Notes under the pieces: generated by a model
Seen by the model: the letters and a program-made list of their open reading frames with translations, nothing else
Database searches by the model: none
What the model was told of the DNA's origin: nothing
Shown here: positions 33,331 to 46,400 of the stretch, in pieces
How the letters are laid out: each line of letters starts with the position of its first letter
Position numbering within the stretch: position 1 is the first letter of the stretch
Source: Neckera pumila
Taxonomy: Eukaryota; Streptophyta; Bryopsida; Hypnales; Neckeraceae
Direction: 5' to 3'
DNA: 64,000 nucleotides
NCBI GenBank assembly: GCA_963969595.1
Contig: OZ018411.1
Location: forward strand, 24,302,545-24,366,544
Program-made: the position numbers and the translations under genes

Positions 33331-34365
33331 TTATGCTCCAGTTGCAAACACAGCGGGTCGAACTCCTTTCTGCTTGCCCTCCACAAGTGATCGTTTCCTG
33401 TTCTTTGGTTTCTCCGCTATTACAGCATCATCCACCACATCCTTTTCCTCATTCTTCAATATCCTACTCTTATTACCTTCAGCTAATTTAGCTTTCTTCT
33501 TCGATGGTTCCAAGTTCTTCTTGCCTTGCACTTCGAATTTCAATGGCATACTACCCGGAAGAGATTGGTACAGAGGCAGAGCGACGGACTCCAAAGTCTT
33601 CAAAAAAAACGCTCGGACATTGGCCCATTTCCGTGGAATTTGCAGTGCCACACCCTCCACTACTGCTTTAACATTCTCAATGATCTCCTCTCGGGGCTGC
33701 GACACTCTCGCAACTTTGACAACACTGCAAGTCCCACCGCTGACATACACGAAGGTCGAATTCAAAGCCGCCGTTATCTGCCCTCGCCACTGCCCCCGTG
33801 TCAGATTCACTGGAATGGGGTGCTTCTTCTTCTTGTAAAACCCCTTCCCGAGCAGCTTTGGGAGCTCTCCGAGTATGCGATCGTCCGCCAGAAACAGGTC
33901 GTACGACCCGCAAAGCTTCCGCTTCGCCTCGAAGGAGAAATAGTCTTTCTTCAGCCTCGACAACGGGATAATCTTGGCGATGTTCAAGCCATCTTTTTCA
34001 ATCCGCTCCTTGGCCTTCTGCTTGTTCAGCTTCTGCTTCCCATGCTCCCTATCACTAACAATCAAACAGACCTCATGATGCCCATCCAAATCATGGAGCG
34101 GGTGAGGAAGGCGGACACTGTAGGGATTCGTCCTGCCCTGCTCCGGCGCCTTTTTCATCCCAACCACAACATAGACCAAATGGTCGTCCTCAAGCAGCTG
34201 CGCCTTTTGCTTCTGCGCCCCGCTCCACTTCAGCAGCGCATCCACGGCCTTCTCTACCAAAACAGAATCCACCTTCCCGCTCGTCTGCGGAACTGACGCC
34301 GCATGACCGTCCATCATCGCCTTCACAGCCCCGAATCCGCCCGTCAGCAACTTCAATCCTTTCAA
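33331..34365 (-). CDS. Ribosomal L1 domain protein, RSL1D1/UTP30-like
   Basis: 344 codons in one exon. Residues about 35-265 form a ribosomal L1-type domain: LLEDDHLVYVVVGMKK (57-72), NPYSVRLPHPL (80-90), HEVCLIVSDREHGKQ (97-111), the linker GLNIAKIIPLSRLKKDYFSF (126-145), CGSYDLFLADDRI (152-164), LPKLLGKGFYKKKKHPIPVN (168-187) and the second half ending KWANVRAFFLKTL (246-258). A Lys-rich tail (281-335) is typical of nucleolar proteins. The family (yeast Utp30/Cic1, human RSL1D1) binds pre-rRNA and acts in nucleolar ribosome biogenesis; that role here is inferred from the domain. The start at 34365 is the first ATG; Met-17/18 (MMDGH) is an alternative. A telo-box lies about 140 bp upstream. 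Confidence 0.9.
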   Translation of the reverse strand: MKGLKLLTGGFGAVKAMMDGHAASVPQTSGKVDSVLVEKAVDALLKWSGAQKQKAQLLEDDHLVYVVVGMKKAPEQGRTNPYSVRLPHPLHDLDGHHEVCLIVSDREHGKQKLNKQKAKERIEKDGLNIAKIIPLSRLKKDYFSFEAKRKLCGSYDLFLADDRILGELPKLLGKGFYKKKKHPIPVNLTRGQWRGQITAALNSTFVYVSGGTCSVVKVARVSQPREEIIENVKAVVEGVALQIPRKWANVRAFFLKTLESVALPLYQSLPGSMPLKFEVQGKKNLEPSKKKAKLAEGNKSRILKNEEKDVVDDAVIAEKPKNRKRSLVEGKQKGVRPAVFATGA

Positions 34366-34504
34366 TTTCTAATCTCTAAAGTACAATGATCTCACTCGCT
34401 ACAAGCAACCAAAAGCTATCTCGCAATTGTCTCTCAAGTAGGACGCATCACGAAGGTGGAACAATTGAGGTTGGGTGCAGGACAACGAGCTCTTGGGGTT
34501 CTAG

Positions 34505-34515
34505 TTAGGGTTTAG
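34505..34515 (-). promoter_or_regulatory. Telo-box (AAACCCTAA) upstream of the L1-domain gene
   Basis: The minus strand reads CTAAACCCTAA about 140 bp upstream of the proposed start codon. Telo-boxes are enriched near transcription starts of plant ribosomal-protein and ribosome-biogenesis genes, which fits the product. Whether it is promoter or 5' UTR cannot be told here. Confidence 0.6.
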
Positions 34516-34616
34516 AGACGAACCTAAGTAGGGCTTGTGTGAAAGCATTCATCCGACCCTCGAGAATCTTCGTCTTTCTGGATGATACGTAGGCAACTCT
34601 CTGGTTTACTATTCAC

Positions 34617-34752
34617 TACAGTAGAACTCCTCTAAATGCACCCCTTATAATTGCAAAAAACTCTCTAACTATTCGGTCCAGCGGTCCTAGCTTGAGACGA
34701 TACTACAGTAGAACTCTTTCTAAATGCACCCCTTATAATTGCAAAACCTCTC
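34617..34752 (+). repeat. Direct repeat of a transposon-end-like sequence
   Basis: TACAGTAGAACTCCTCTAAA at 34617 and TACAGTAGAACTCTTTCTAA at 34704 are each followed by ATGCACCCCTTATAATTGCA. The offset is about 87 bp. The wording TACAGTAGAACTC resembles pogo/Tc1-type transposon ends (recollection, unchecked). Confidence 0.6.
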
Positions 34753-35089
34753 TAAATGAATGTTGTCAGATGGCCCCGGACCTATGCATGTAGTATGGTA
34801 CCATGCATTGGAAGAATAATTTGAAAATGGTAATTTATCGTCGTATGGTGGATAATTGGTTGGTCTGAGAATTAGGATGCCCAATCTAACAATGCCACCG
34901 TTACACACTACAAACACTACAACGTCACATTTACAATCGGTGTTGAATAGTATGTCCTTGTGGTAAATAGTTTAGACCATATTAAATAACTATTTTAGTA
35001 TAGCAAAAAAAAACCTATCGCTTTTTAGGAAGAAAAATTCAAACATCTAAAATTGAAGATTGTAGGATTGGAATTTTTCTTCTTGTTTT

Positions 35090-36021
35090 TTAACCCCTAA
35101 AGTTCCATGACTATGTTTTCACCCAAAACGCTCAAAAAATGCGACTTTTAGATCAAGTATCAAATTATCTTTTTAAACTTTTTTTGACGCATGTAATCAT
35201 AGGATCTCTTAATCCACTAGTTTGAGAAGATGTGGAAAAAGTTTCAAAAAATTCCACCATCTGGATTGCAAGATATTAGCATTTGAATTGACAAAAATCC
35301 TTTTTGGGTCCTTGCAAAAAAACCGAGCAGCTGCACTTTACAAGGTCACATTTGTATGGAAAAATGTCAAAAATGGTGGTAAGTCTTTGGATTCATTATT
35401 CAAAGAAAGTTGATTACATGCTTGAAAAATTCACATCATTTGAAATCATATAACATATAGGAAAAAAAATAGTAAGTAGTCAATAGTAGGTAATGATTCA
35501 AAATACTAAATTGTTAAGAATTAATTATGGAATTGAAAAATGCCAATCCCAATGGTTACAGAGTTGTAATAAACAATCTACATCCTAAAACTATATTTTT
35601 CTCAAAAAATATTGAAAATTGGGTAAGATAAACAACTTCAATGTTTATTTTAAAGTAGAAAATCCATAATTGCCTACAAACAAAAAATCCTCATAACTTT
35701 TGACTCATTGATCAAAATAGAATGATTCAAAGCTTTCCACATATATGTAACTCTAAAAAATCAATTTTCCATTTTTGTTTTTGAAAAAAAAGATTTTTTT
35801 TTATATGCCCGTACCGCCCAGTTACAAACAGAAGTAACATTTTAAACCATTACTTTTTACTCATATTTCCAAATGTCATGAAATTTAGTGCATATGAAAG
35901 ATATTCTTTGTCCCCACCTTCTATTAATAATTGGGCTAAAAATATGGAAATCTCTAGTCACACGTACCTGCCCAAAAATTCTATGTAGCCAAAAAACACA
36001 TATTAGTCTTTTAGGGGTTAA
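35090..36021 (+). mobile_element. TTAA/CCCCTAAA element P7 (piggyBac-like MITE)
   Basis: 932 bp, TTAACCCCTAAAGTTCCATG to AGTCTTTTAGGGGTTAA, with perfect 12-bp TTAACCCCTAAA termini. Closely related to P8. No transposase; the frames 35222-35413 and 35857-36057 have no domain. Confidence 0.75.
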
Positions 36022-38099
36022 AGTTCTTTGAACATGTTTGAGGGGGGATTCCCTCACTAAGGTAGTAAAATAGGATGACCCATTGCTGTCTTTTTGGTTG
36101 TTGCATATAATTAACTCATCAATTCAAGATTTTTTTTTCCTAATAGAATTGCAAATCAAGTTTTTTTCACATCATTTTATTTCGGTCAATTTAATTTTCA
36201 TAAAAAAAGATACATTATAGATAATAAAAGCAAAAACATATAGTTTTCTAATTGTTGTCCTTTAGGAAAAATATTCTTGTCTATTTGGATTCTAGAGTGG
36301 TTCTTTGGATTCACTACATGGTTGCAATGGTAATCCAGATGCGTTAATTCAAATTGTGGAATAATGAATGCGCTTTTTGCCACGTGTCAAAATTCCCTTG
36401 AAATTATAAAACCATCACTATTTCAAACCAATTCCAACCCGTTCATTCCCAATTCTACATTGAAAAAACTAAAATGCAACCCTATATAATTTTATTACAT
36501 TAGAATTCAAGAGGGCTCAATTAGATCCAATAATAGGGATTACAATTGGACTAGGGCAATTTTGAATGTATATATATATATATATGTATGTATATATTAG
36601 TGTGTGTGTGTACCACATTCCATATGAGAAGATGCTAAAAAATGGATGATAAAAAATATGGAGTAATCATCTAGTGTCTTTTGGTAACGTATACATTCTT
36701 AGTCTTGGTCTCAATTTTAGGCATTTATATGATTTTTGTGGATTTAAGCCCAACACACAAAACAAAGCTTATTAAGTTTAGTTTTCACTTAGTCTTTTCT
36801 AAATTCCTAAAATTGAATATTATATTACAATTTGAATTTTGGACCTATAACCATGGTCTATTGATTTTCTAATTGTAGAATAGCATGGAATTTTAGCTTA
36901 TACCATAATGTTCCAAATCACAATATGTAGCAATGATGAAATTTTTAGATTCTAAAAGCCAGCTATTTTGTATTTGATAAGAATTTTTTTTATATATTCT
37001 TCAAAAATTCACCGTGATTTAAATTTTCAATGAAACTTTAAAAAATTTAGGACATGTAGAAGACATGTGATTTCATCCTCAATGATATATAAAAGAATAA
37101 AATTCCTCTTATATTTAGTAAGAAGTAGAACATATAAAAGAAAAAAAATTGAGACTAATACTTAACTGACCAAGTGGTTGGTAAATGACAAGGTAAATGA
37201 CCAATTGAAAATTGATTTCGGTGTGGACGTATACCACCTTATTGGTAATATAATTCTTCCAATTAGGTGCATAGGACAAAAATTATATTGTATGAATTTT
37301 TTTGAGTAAAGCAGGCAATTATATACAAAATTTCTCTTCTATCCCTTATATTTGATAGGTGTGTACTTAACATAATATAGGAAGCAACTCCCCAAAAAAT
37401 CCATGGATTGTAGAAAAATGCCACTTCAGGAAGAATAAAAGTTTATTGATCTTTTTAGGCTGGGTTAGAAGAAAAAAAAATTTAAATTCAAATATTGTAA
37501 TCTTTCAATTTATATAGTGAAAGATTCTAAAAAATCTTCTACTCATTCCTTTAGTAACTTAGTCTATCATAAGTTTGTACGTTGAATTTTTTAAATTATT
37601 TTTTCTTTTTGCCTCATTGCCTTAAGAAGTGGCAAATTTTGATAATGTATGCCCAAAATGTGCCTTGATCCTAGAAGGGATGCCATAGGAGTTGCTTTGT
37701 GGCATTTAGATGATATCAAACAAACAATACAAAACAAGAAAAAGAATTTACCATTGGTTTTCTCCTTTTTAGAGTTCTTTGAATGTACATGATTCTATGG
37801 TTGTGTTGAGGAAACTACACTATTGAAGTCTAATTGGCTTCTCTAAAAAGAAGATGCTAAAAAAATGAAAGGTAAAAAATGATATATTATAATTGAAGAG
37901 CAAATTCAATAAGCCTAAGCCTTGAGGCAAACTCCAAGAAATTGAAATATCATCTCTTTTATTTGATCATAGAAGAAAATTCAACTTATATTTCATTTAA
38001 TTTATATTTCAAATATTGTAATAAAAGGAAACATACCTCCTAATTGCTTCACTACTTTATTCATAGATAGTACCCTAATCGTTGTCTGAGCAATACCTC
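36022..38099. other. AT-rich intergenic DNA
   Basis: About 2 kb with no supported gene. Contains a short (TA)n/(TG)n tract near 36570-36612. The frames 36198-36383 and 36681-36872 are AT-driven. Confidence 0.45.
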
Positions 38100-39570
38100 A
38101 TGAAAACACTTGTATTTGAAAGCTTTGCTTCTCAATTCTCTGTCAAGCTTTGTTTCACCTCCACATGATGATTATGCTTGCACCTAAATGCGCATCTGCA
38201 TCCACTATTTTGAATGAATTCGGTATTTTTATCAACTTTCACAAACACCTTCTTGGAATGGATTGTTGGTCATTCACTAGAGGAAGCTCAACTTCCGCAA
38301 GTTTTTATGTATATGAAGCAATTTGTCTATTTAATGTTGATGAGACTCCGGTACAAAAAATCGGTAGGCACCCAAATTCAGAATTGAACCTTAAATAGGT
38401 GCAATGAGTTTGTGAATTGGAAATCGATGAAAACAATTGTCTAGTAGCCTTGTCCATGCCAAGCTATTTGTGACTAAGTTGAGAAAGAAAGACATCGATC
38501 TCAATGTCCAGACTTTGCAGTGATACTTGAAGATGATGAATTTTTACTATACAAAGGCAACTAGAGGAACCTGACTCACAAGCTGTCATTGACTATAGGC
38601 AACACCTATGCCAAACAATGATTCAACTTGAATGCCAATAGATTGCCTATGTTCTCAAAAGTATTTTGCAGCAAGTTACTACTGCCACTTGGATCATCAT
38701 AGTTAGTAGTTTGGGTTCTGGCAAAGGAAGTTGTGAACGAGCGAGGTCTAAAGCCCATGCGGGTGATCTTTGATGCTTTTGTAGTCTATACTCAATACAA
38801 CAAGCTTGAAGCTCACCTAATTGGGAGCAACATGAGGATCTGGCCAATGAAAGGGAAAGTTTGACGGACGGTAGACTAATTGACAACATTGATCATCGGA
38901 AGATAGTCCTTGAGTATATTCAGACTACTAATATCGCCTAAGACTTTCATGATTATCAAATGAACTTCACTTCTGAGTTTTTTGAGAAGCTTTTCAAGAG
39001 GCTCTACATAATACTCCTGGAGGACTACGAACCATGTCATATTCATATAGATGGTGTGAAGTACCACGTTAGGAAGGTGAACTCGTAATCAAATTCATTG
39101 ATGAATAAAGTTGATGTTCAGGCTTTGCTAGATTGCAACAACATCGTGATGCCATCAAAGGAGAACGGATGAGTACCGACAAAATTAGAACTATGACACT
39201 TTGACAAAGATCTACACTTGCCTCAAACATCTGCAAACTAGCTACAAAAGTGAATCTTCACACATACCAACATAGGATCGTGAAGACCCCACTAAACTAT
39301 TGTGAATTCCATCTAATTGAGCAAGTGTAGGCTATGGTTAAAAACCTGATTTTTGTGGCTCCAAAACATTGATGACATCAAGTTGTTGTTGTGGAATTGT
39401 CTACTTACTTTGTTTGCTAACATCAGGCCCTGCCAATTGATTTAGTTGTGGAAGAAAATGATCAAAATAATGAAGACTATTGTTTCATTTATGAGGAGGA
39501 GCTTGAAGAAGGTGTTGACATTAGTGATGAAGATAGTGTGCCTAAGAGTGGTAGTGACAGTGAATGAGTC
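38100..39570 (+). pseudogene. Decayed coding region, family unknown
   Basis: Several stretches in different plus-strand frames look like protein sequence separated by stops and shifts: VYEAICLFNVDETPVQKIG (about 38310-38370), KPMRVIFDAFVVYTQYN (about 38753-38803), FTSEFFEKLFKRLYIILLED (about 38968-39028), and an acidic end, EEELEEGVDISDEDSVP (about 39497-39547), before a TGA. At least eight in-frame stops break it. The composition and the acidic C-terminal end suggest a once functional protein, possibly from a transposable element. I do not recognise the family. Confidence 0.4.
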
Positions 39571-40838
39571 CAACATGAATTGGCAGATCATCATTCCAAC
39601 CTTGAATTAGTTGTCTCAAATTTAATATTGTCTAACTCCCTTAATATAGTAGAGTTCTTCGTAAAATTTTAATACCTTCTTTCCAACCTTCTAAGCTTTT
39701 AGAAACATTTCTTTTCAGAATTGAAGGTGTAGGAAGTGGTTGAGTGAGGAATGCATCTTTTTGTCCTTGACTCTATGACAATTTTTTCTAACTCTCATTT
39801 TTTCATCAATATTAGGAATATCTTTTTTGAATCCAAAACAAGTTGTAGTCTAGAGTATTCGTTTTTTCCAAAGCTCTTTTAATTCCCAAACTATTTTGGA
39901 CCATTTTTGTGACTTTTAGTGAAGTAGAAAAAACAAATTTTTTGGATCTCACTCATGCAGTGCTTAAAAGCCCTAGATTTTTTTTATTTCATTGTAGTGC
40001 AAATAAAAAATGACATTCTATAGTTAGAAGTTGCTCAAAATGCATAAAAATTTATTTACAATTCTTTTTGTTCAAGGTGCTATTTTTTTGCGATTTCAAC
40101 GGAGTATTTTCTTATTTTTGAGCCAAAAAACTTTAGAGGATAATCAAATGTTTTTGGCCACTAGTCTTAAAGTTTCTCACTTGCATTAATCCAATGCCTT
40201 TGACTATATTCTTACTAGAATTTACAAACACAAAAATGCCACCCTTCTAAGCCACAAATCTTAAGTTTATAGCCATTCAATGTCATCCTTCTCCCTCTTG
40301 GAATTCATTCCTAGTAATTGTTAATAATTAGTATAATATTAACATTAATTTTGTCCTTCTATAATATGAGTCTCAAATTTCATAATTGTATTTATGTCAT
40401 CTTTCTATACTAAATCACTATTGTCCAAATCAAGGTCCAAATGAATGCTGACATTTGATTTTCACCTATGACATAGTGATTTGAAGATGTAAACCACAAG
40501 ATGAAACTTGCTAAATGTTCACGTATTTTAATATATATACATTTATTAAATATAATATGAAATTTTAAACATTGAATAATTTTAAGCTTCAATGGACTTT
40601 AGAAAATTGCATCTAGAATTTGGTATTTGTCTCCTAAATATGATTTATGTTTTAAAATATGGTAAGACATATGCCATTGAATTGACAATTTAACAATTAA
40701 CAATTTTCATTGAAAAATTATATCATAATCTAAAATTTCATTATTATTAAGTGTGATATTATACAAGTACAATAAATGACCAATTTAGAGCTTTACAAAT
40801 ATGAAGGAAATGCAATAGTGATTCAAATTGGAAGTGTT
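39571..40838. other. AT-rich intergenic DNA
   Basis: No gene or recognised repeat in about 1.2 kb. Confidence 0.45.
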
Positions 40839-41236
40839 AAGGTAGAGCCACCTATAACCGACCAAATAAGGAATTCCAACATGATCTGGAGTAGTGAAGG
40901 CAAAACGAATATTTTTCAGAGGTACATTGATAGAAATGACAAGGATTGCAAAGTTTGGTAATTTTATCGCTTGAATTGAAATTACTATGAATTTTGGGAG
41001 GCAAAAAGTGCTCTAGATCCATGGCCAACCTCTAGACTCTTCCAACTCCGTATCATTCAATAACTTTTTTCCTAATCATTATTTCCTACTTTCTTTCTCA
41101 CAACTTGGGACATATGTCATGTATTTATTAGTTCCAACCTTGAATAGGAAAAAAACAACATTCTAAGCTTAGTAAAAAATACGTGCATCTATAGGTCAGG
41201 AATAGGTCACTGGTCAAGAATGGGTGGCTCTACCTT
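40839..41236. mobile_element. MITE family D, copy D3 (uninterrupted)
   Basis: 398 bp, AAGGTAGAGCCACC to GGGTGGCTCTACCTT, perfect 14-bp inverted ends. It serves as the intact reference for D1 and D2, which are both split by TTAA elements. Non-coding; no clear target-site duplication. Confidence 0.7.
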
Positions 41237-42189
41237 ATATATCATTGGATGCAACTAGAGTGAAAACAAACTTATTTTTTCATTGTATACTTCAATTTAT
41301 AGACCTTTTATGTCAAATATAGAAGAGCAACTTTGTTGTAACTAAAATTGGGATCTCTAAACATTTAAAGGATTAAATAGGTAAAAAATAAGCAAATTAC
41401 AAATTATACTTGAAAAAATTTATGACCAACTTTCATCCAATTTATCATCTTTCATCTAATTCAACTATATATCAATATTATTAGTCATCCTTGTAGCTAT
41501 ATTCCCAAACTTGTGTGAAATGTCCGGTGAGCATACATCCTAAACTTTCCTATCTAAGATGGAATATTTTTGATGCATAACCCCTACCCTTATGGCAAAT
41601 TCTTTGCTGAATCATTATTTAATTTGCCAAAAATTAGGGATATTTTGCTAATATTTTTTTGTCTATACAAATTTATATTTTTCATAATTATTTTCCAAAA
41701 ATTTTAGCATCCAATTTTAAAACTATTTTAGACATATATGGAATATTTTTGATGACCTTGACCATTGGAAACAAAACTATATTTTCACCCAGACCTTTAG
41801 CAATTGTGGTAGGCTCTTGGAAAAGAAAGACTTCCTTTACATTAAGGTAAGGAGTCCACAAAGCAACTAGGCATGCAAACATTTTAAAATTCAGAGGCAC
41901 ATATTGGTCTCTTCTATGCACCAATTGCATTTGTCAATGTAGCGACGGTGAACATATCAAGGTTGATTGCTTTTAACTTATAAAACCTTATAGGATTCTA
42001 ACTTCAAAATTCATAACTACTTCATGAAATATGAATGGATTTGTACCAAATGCCAATTCCATTTATTTTTCAAGGAATACTTGGTTAAGTTTTTTTTAAG
42101 AAGTCAAACCCTCTACAGTTGCGAATCAACTGATAGATGATCACTTTATGGACCTAAAGGTACAAAATACACGTGTCAGCTTAGAATGT
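41237..42189. other. AT-rich intergenic DNA upstream of PP4R3
   Basis: No supported gene; the opposite-strand frames at 41659-41850 and 41688-41930 lack motifs. Confidence 0.4.
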
Positions 42190-43481
42190 CTTTCCTCCCC
42201 CAAATAGGGGACTAGAAGGACAGGCGGGGGCGTAGACGAGGGGCTGTGGCCACGGCCATAGGCGCTTGACTGAAGACTCTCAGCGGGTCTCCCGATTTTT
42301 TGTCGCCATAGCCATAGCCATCGCACCCATTGCGGACCGACGACGACGACGTCGCCCTTTCCTTGGTTCCTTTCCCCATCCTCGCTGCCTCATATTCCGC
42401 TCGCACTCGCGCCTCGAGCCCGGTCGCTTCCGCGTCCTGCGCCCCTCCCTCGTGTGCTTTGTGCGCTCCGATTTGGTTCTTTTTTCGCCTGGAATCATCA
42501 TTTCTTCCGACTTCTAGGGTTACGAACTTCTTCGGTGCTGGTGCTGGTGCTGTGGGAGGTTGATCACATGCCTTGCTGCGGGGGCTACGGAGTATCAGTA
42601 GTATCCGTGGCCGTGGCCGTGGCGAAGGGTGCGTAGAGTTTGGAGGGAGGGAGTGTTAGGTTTGCCGGACTAGGGTTTTGTCTCGGGGAAGGGACTTGCG
42701 TAGCTCGTGTGTGCGTTTGGGCAGGGAAGTGAAAATGTGGTTAGCCGTGTGGAATTACGGCGGTATGTGGTGGAATTGGTTGTGAATTTTGAAGCGGGGA
42801 GCTTCTAGGGGAAAAGGGGAAACGATTCTGCCTGGGTCTCTTTGGGAAAACGGAGAATGGTTATGAAGAGTGGGGGGTTATATATGTTCCTGGGAAGCTT
42901 TTGAGTTGGAGCACAGGCGGCATGGTAATCTTTCGAGTGCCATGATGAGAGCACGAAGAAATGCAGCTTATCATCGCTTTAATTGTTTTTAGCTGACGAA
43001 GAAAACCTTGGGTTATAAAGCGATATATTGGTTTATGCGTATTAATTTGGCGAGTGAGGAATCCTATGGAAGATTGCTTTTTGGGGACTCAATTTTGAGT
43101 ATGATGAGGCGATGGTCAACATTGATGACAATGCGTTCGATGAGATTCTTCGCTTAATGTGGTTGAAGCTCTGTCATCATGGCAGTACCTTGGAAGCGTG
43201 TTGAGCATGTGCCGGGTTGGTTATCGCGGCAATTCTCCTAGGTGGAATTGAGATTTAACAGGTTAGGTTTCCCGGAAAAATAGAGGTTGTATCTGTAAAT
43301 ACAATCTCAGAATTATAACTGTGCCACAGTACCAAGAAGCGAATAAAACCTATATGGCAAAAAGCGAATAAAACCTACATGTTTTTTGCCGGCATCCTCA
43401 AATTCGCAAAGGGACATCGCGTGGAAAATAATTGTTTATGCAAGAGGCCTACAACTGACTTTAATATCGGAGGGATCATAC
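42190..43481 (+). promoter_or_regulatory. GC-rich promoter and leader of PP4R3
   Basis: A sharp CpG-rich island (about 42220-42660) follows AT-rich DNA, then a GC-intermediate leader leads to the proposed start codon. It contains CTAGGGTT/TAGGGTTTTG telo-box-like words (about 42516 and 42671) and a duplicated 20-mer-like GGCCGTGG patch. Open frames on both strands in the island (42212-42636) are low-complexity by-products of GC richness. Leader introns are possible. Confidence 0.5.
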
Positions 43482-46400
43482 ATGACCGATTTAACAGTGC
43501 GCTCGAATCACATGGATTTCAACTATCTCCAGGTACTCCTCTTCTCCTTAGGGAGCAGACATCGTCCCCCCACTGTTTGTGGTACTAGATTTTTTTTTCC
43601 TTTGGTTGGTGAGGAGTTTGACCTTCAAATGCTGGACTGAGAGAAGCTTCTAGTTGTTTTCTAGCTCAGCTTGTTAATTGGTTATACAATTACGACTCAA
43701 TCGGAAATTAGTAGACTCAATCGGAAATTAGTAGATGGAGTGTCTGTGGTTACCGTGACCATTAGCAGCTGCTGCATAGCATTCAACAATTCATCTTTAA
43801 CGAGGCTGCATGGTATTTCGAGAGGTTTTGGGACAATGAATTGACTCATTGCAGGAGATAAAATTGGAATGACCTAGTATCAGGATTGTTATCCTACTGC
43901 CATTTAGAGTTTCAATCAGGAGCTGATACAGGATTAGGTCGTGCCTGAACTTTGAATGCAGCTTCACAAGAGTAGGTGCTGTTTCCAATGGCTGTCGCTC
44001 TTATTGTGGAATCTATATAATCATCGAATAGTAGTTTGTTTTGCTCCTTGATAGTTAGTTTGAGAGAAGTAAGGTGTATAGGCTTTTCATAGGACTGAAA
44101 CGAAAGTGCTGGGACACAAAATTAGGCTCATGTTACTTTAACCTCTGTTACAAATGGGGACTTTAAGGATGGAAAGCTGTCTGGAATTATGACATTGTTG
44201 TTATGAGATATTAAGAATGCAGCTCCTCATCCGGTGACTTTTCCTTAAACACCTGTTTGCGGACTAGTTTGTGACAGTGTTCCGTATGTTTCACAGCGGG
44301 TGAAGGTTTACCGCCTCAACGACGAAGGTAAATGGGACGACAAAGGAACAGGTCATGTCTCTGTTGAGTATTTAGAGGTACTTTTTCTTACCCTAACTTT
44401 CCCGCAGCTCACTTAAGAGATTTTAATACAAGAATCTAATGGAAGAATATAATATCTGGAAATTACATTACTGAATTGTAGAATGTTTTAGTAAGACTTC
44501 CAAAGATTCAGGTCATTGGAGACACCGCCTCTGGTTTACGCTGGTGGATCTCATTTTGGGAGCAGGACAGTGAGCCAATAAGTTATGGAATTGCAATTGG
44601 CCACACCCACTCACTAGCACGGTGGCAAAGTCCCGAAACTCAGGTGGCCCTAGAATCTATATCCAAAATCTATTTCCAAGTAGTGCTTAATAGCTAGCAT
44701 TTAAAATCATCTAAAAATGTCATAGTGGCCTGCATGTAACACCCATTGATCTTTAAAGTTGACCAGGAAGCTAGTACCTATGATTGTAGTCTAACTAATA
44801 TTTCTGCGAGCATTAGAGCAAGAAGAAGAGTCAACTGACTGGAAGAGTCATGTAGTTTTACTGCGGTTGCTTTCTCACTTGATCTAGTGGCTTTCCTGTT
44901 TGGGTTGGGTGTGGCTTTAACCCCCATTTTGCATCTGAAGTCAATCGTTGGCTATTAGAAGTTTAGAATATCAAGTTCTTAAGTTTTTAGGGTTTCATAG
45001 TTCGGTGTGTTATTTACACAAGTTGATCTCAGCAGGTAGTTTAGGGAAATGTGTGCAGTGCAGTTCAAGCAAGATAATCCATGAGGTTCTAGAAGACAAT
45101 AGTGTACAAGTTTGAGTTTGTTGTTAGGATTGAATTTATGTGTGGTCTTTTTTGGCACACACCGATAGAAGAAGTTGTTAGGGGTGGAGTGCCCTTTCCT
45201 TGATATTGCCGCTCTATAGCTTTTGGTGGTTTGTGTTTTGTTGAGGATGACCATATGATCCCTGCTATAGCTTTTCAAAGTGATGGCCTTATATGGCCCG
45301 AAACACATAAGTTTGATGTACCGAATTTTCATTCATGTTGATCATCTTGTTTTTTGGTTGATGCAGCGTTCAGATGCAGTAGGTTTGGTGGTCATTGATG
45401 AAGAAGACAATCAGACTTTATTGGTCCATCGGATTTCAATTGATGACATATATCGGCGTCAAGAAGGTACAACTATTTGTTTTTCATCTGTAAATGGATC
45501 AGTTGCATTGTCCTAGGTAGTCCTAGATGGTTGCTGCTTATACAGTTGTTTAGGATAGTGTAGTATGTTGCTATTTTTACATGTCTACTATTTGCTACTG
45601 TACATTATTGCAGTATATGTGATGTTCTAATTTGTATCAATGCTATATATGTGATTGTTGCAGACACAATCATATCATGGACTGATCCTGAAGTGGCAAC
45701 AGATTTGGCACTCAGTTTTCAAGAGACCATGGGCTGTTCATTCATTTGGTAAGTCAAGAGTATCAAATGAATGTTTCAAGGGACTAGCTTGATTTCACCA
45801 CGTCACATTCCTTGCTCTCTCCCATGAATACATTTCAAGTCGTGAGTACTTGTGTTATTCGTGATTGCATATATTATTCAAATGAACCAAGTCGATAAAA
45901 AGTGATGGAGAGGAAGGCCTTCGGTGTGTTGGCAGCCTTTTAGTGTGAATGTTCATGTTTGTAGTTAGTATTGCTTCATCATCGTTCTTGGGTTCTTATG
46001 GGGAGTGATTTATGTTGTGTATGCATTTAAAGTAATGGTGATGCCTGTTATGTATTAGGCGACATTCCCCGAACCTCCTTGACAGCGTCAGATGTGAGCT
46101 TGTGAAATGCAGTACTGTCTTCAATGTAAAGGGGGCCCTTGGGTGGTTGTTCCTTTTTGCTTTCCTAAGTTCAAAGTTGTCTCCATAACCTGATCATGTC
46201 AGTGGCATGGTCTATTTAATCCTTCTGAAAGAAAAGGAACTAGTTTTTATCTAATATGAGCTGTATGATATGTATACTACAGGGATCAAATATGCAGTGT
46301 CCAACGCTCAATTCACTTTCCATCTGTTGGTGGTAAGTTTGTGGTCAAGGCATTAGTAAGCACCCTGTAATGAAAGTGATAGCTATTGGAATCTATTATT

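Noticed and set aside
33374..34296. Plus-strand frames of 154 and 256 codons over the L1-domain gene
   Set aside because: Antisense shadows of a well-conserved minus-strand protein.
42212..42636. Overlapping Arg/Ala-rich frames on both strands
   Set aside because: Produced by the CpG-rich PP4R3 promoter island; low complexity and no homology pattern.
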